Source of the DNA: Hyphomicrobiales bacterium
Lineage (GTDB): Bacteria; Pseudomonadota; Alphaproteobacteria; Rhizobiales; Rhizobiaceae
Direction of reading: 5' to 3'
DNA: 44,571 nucleotides
Assembly: GCA_900473205.1 (NCBI GenBank)
Contig: UCLB01000017.1
Location: 1-44,571, forward strand
The notes under the pieces are model-generated. The model saw only the letters and a list, made by a program, of their open reading frames with translations. It searched no databases and was not told the DNA's origin. Positions 43,320 to 44,571 of this stretch are shown in pieces; positions within the stretch are counted from its first letter, which is position 1, and each line of letters opens with the position of its first letter. A program made the translations under genes and the position numbers.

Positions 43320-44456
43320 ATGAAGAAGCTTGCGTCGGTTCTTCTTTTGGCTTTGCTGAGCGGTTGTGCAAAGCCCTCGGATGGTCCGACTGCCGGGAAT
43401 ATCCGGTCGGCAACCTTTCCCCTGACAAATGAAAAAATCCGCGTCGTTGATCTCGCCAATGCACCGGCTGCTTCGATAACGCCATCGTCGCTCGAAAGCG
43501 CAACGGGTCCCGGCCTCACCATTCTTCGCAATACGGGTTACAACTCGCAGCGCCTGCGTCGCGGCGATGTCGTTGATATTACCGTACTGGATACGGGCGA
43601 GGACGGCTTGTTCTCCTCCACACAGAGCAAGACGCTCAATCTAGGCCGTTTTACGGTCGATCAGAGCGGTAGCGTCAACCTTCCATTCATCGGCAAGCAG
43701 CGTGTGGTCGATTCCACGCCGGAAGGCTTGCAGTCGCAGGTCGTCAGCGGCCTCAAGGGCTCCGCAGTCAACCCGCAGGCTGTGGTGACGGTGGTAGACA
43801 AGCCGACCAGTGCCGTCATGCTCAGCGGTTCGGTCAAGACACCGGGCAAGATCGTTCTGACAGCGCGTCAGGAACGCGTTCTCGATGCCATCAATCAGGC
43901 CGGCGGCCCAACCGTCGCGCCGGGTGCGGCCAAGGTAACCGTCGTTCGCGGCACGCAACGCGCAACCGCCTCGCTCGACCGCATCATGCGCGAAGATCGC
44001 CAGAACATCCGTCTTTCGCCCGACGACCAGATCATGATCGACGGCGACGCGTCGAGCTTTACCGCGCTCGGCGCGTTCAAGAGCGCTGGGGAATTCCAGT
44101 TCGAAACCGGTAAGATGACACTGGCGCAGGCCGTTGGCCGCGCTGGTGGATTGCTGGATGACCGCGCCGATGCCCGCAACGTTTATGTCTTCCGCAACGA
44201 GGTCGTGCAGGTTTCATCGCCTGTCGCATCCACCCCCAAGGGCCCAGCCCCGGTTGCAACAACCCTGCGTCCGGTGATCTACCACCTCAACATGCGCGAC
44301 GCGTCCAGCATAGCCTTGATGCAGCTGTTCCAGATGCAAAAGGGCGACGTGCTCTACGCCAGCAACGCGCCGCTGGTCGATACGGCAAAGCTGTTGACGG
44401 TGTTCCAGAAGAGCGTGCCGACAGCTGCTGCTCCACAGCCGGGTGGGTTGAACTGA
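43320..44456 (+). CDS. Outer-membrane polysaccharide export lipoprotein (Wza-like)
   Basis: A 378-residue protein of the outer-membrane polysaccharide export (OPX) family. ATG 43320 begins a lipoprotein signal MKKLASVLLLALLSGC with acylated Cys16; an ATG at 43296 in frame is less suitable. The polysaccharide-export domain lies at about 58-150 (LRRGDVVDITVLDTGE, FTVDQSGSVNLPFIGK, SAVNPQAVVTVV), followed by two SLBB-like segments (VMLSGSVKTPGKIVLTARQE and ALGAFKSAGEFQFETGKMTL). It would form the outer-membrane channel for a capsule or exopolysaccharide. No glycosyltransferase or Wzc-type partner is in the window; they may be to the right or elsewhere. Confidence 0.92.
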   Translation: MKKLASVLLLALLSGCAKPSDGPTAGNIRSATFPLTNEKIRVVDLANAPAASITPSSLESATGPGLTILRNTGYNSQRLRRGDVVDITVLDTGEDGLFSSTQSKTLNLGRFTVDQSGSVNLPFIGKQRVVDSTPEGLQSQVVSGLKGSAVNPQAVVTVVDKPTSAVMLSGSVKTPGKIVLTARQERVLDAINQAGGPTVAPGAAKVTVVRGTQRATASLDRIMREDRQNIRLSPDDQIMIDGDASSFTALGAFKSAGEFQFETGKMTLAQAVGRAGGLLDDRADARNVYVFRNEVVQVSSPVASTPKGPAPVATTLRPVIYHLNMRDASSIALMQLFQMQKGDVLYASNAPLVDTAKLLTVFQKSVPTAAAPQPGGLN

Positions 44457-44555
44457 TAGGATTGGCGGGGCGCGGTTTGCGCCCTTAGCTTTTTAATGTC
44501 GGAGAGGTGTTTTGCTTCGGCGGGGCGGCGGGAGTGCTGTTCGAACCGGGAGCGG

Positions 44556-44571
44556 GTGGGGCTTACCCCCC
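44556..44571. repeat. Left end of a second mosaic repeat, cut by window edge
   Basis: GGCTTACCCCCC at the window end is identical over 12 bases to the outer end of the 16977-17131 element (inverse orientation, about 17125-17136). It lies about 100 bp after the export lipoprotein gene, an intergenic place like that of the first copy. Confidence 0.55.

Overview
The window is about 44.6 kb of moderately GC-rich DNA from an alphaproteobacterium, most probably a member of the Rhizobiaceae (Agrobacterium/Rhizobium type). The reasons are the iolRCDEB order with an iolC-DUF2090 fusion, a glycerol ABC transporter operon with a DUF2160 gene next to glpD and glpR, the long-form class II aldolase, and intergenic mosaic and palindromic repeats of rhizobial style. 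There is no rRNA, tRNA, CRISPR array, phage or insertion sequence. The strain cannot be named from the sequence alone.

Layout. (1) 1-3600, minus strand: three proteins I do not recognise. One is a D/N/T-rich low-complexity protein, one is a large glycine/aspartate-rich protein with repeats, and one is a Pro/Glu/Gly-rich protein cut by the window edge. They look like exported or surface proteins. An 850-bp AT-rich region separates them from a divergent LuxR-type regulator (4454-5230) that has no phospho-acceptor. (2) 5395-7492: a soluble methyl-accepting-like protein with CheZ-like features, then a DUF2171 protein. (3) 7577-10409, minus: a thiolase-superfamily enzyme and an ABC-F ATPase. (4) 10508-16959: the myo-inositol catabolism operon iolR-iolC-iolD-iolE-iolB, with IolR-type operator sequences. 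(5) 16977-20159: an intergenic mosaic repeat, a 1-Cys peroxiredoxin, and an ABC exporter preceded by a 15-codon leader peptide with attenuator-like hairpins. (6) 20203-24386, minus: a luciferase-like monooxygenase and a quaternary-amine (betaine/choline/proline type) ABC importer. (7) 24793-25857: fructose-bisphosphate aldolase, followed by a strong terminator and a 125-bp perfect-arm palindromic element. (8) 26110-34536, minus: glycerol uptake and oxidation operon glpR-glpD-glpS-glpT-glpP-glpQ-DUF2160-glpV. (9) 34746-40135, plus: oligopeptide-type ABC importer (binding protein, two permeases, one fused double ATPase). (10) 40259-44571: a small secreted protein, an MHYT-GGDEF-EAL cyclic-di-GMP protein and an outer-membrane polysaccharide export lipoprotein. 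The window ends in the first bases of a second mosaic repeat.

Much of the window is carbon acquisition. Inositol is degraded toward DHAP and malonate semialdehyde, glycerol is imported and oxidised to DHAP, and the aldolase joins DHAP to central metabolism. Each catabolic operon carries its own repressor.

The least explained parts are the left-edge exported-protein cluster with its pseudo-receiver regulator, the CheZ-like chemotaxis protein, the leader/attenuator ahead of the exporter, and the two glycerol ATPases, which have lost complementary motifs.
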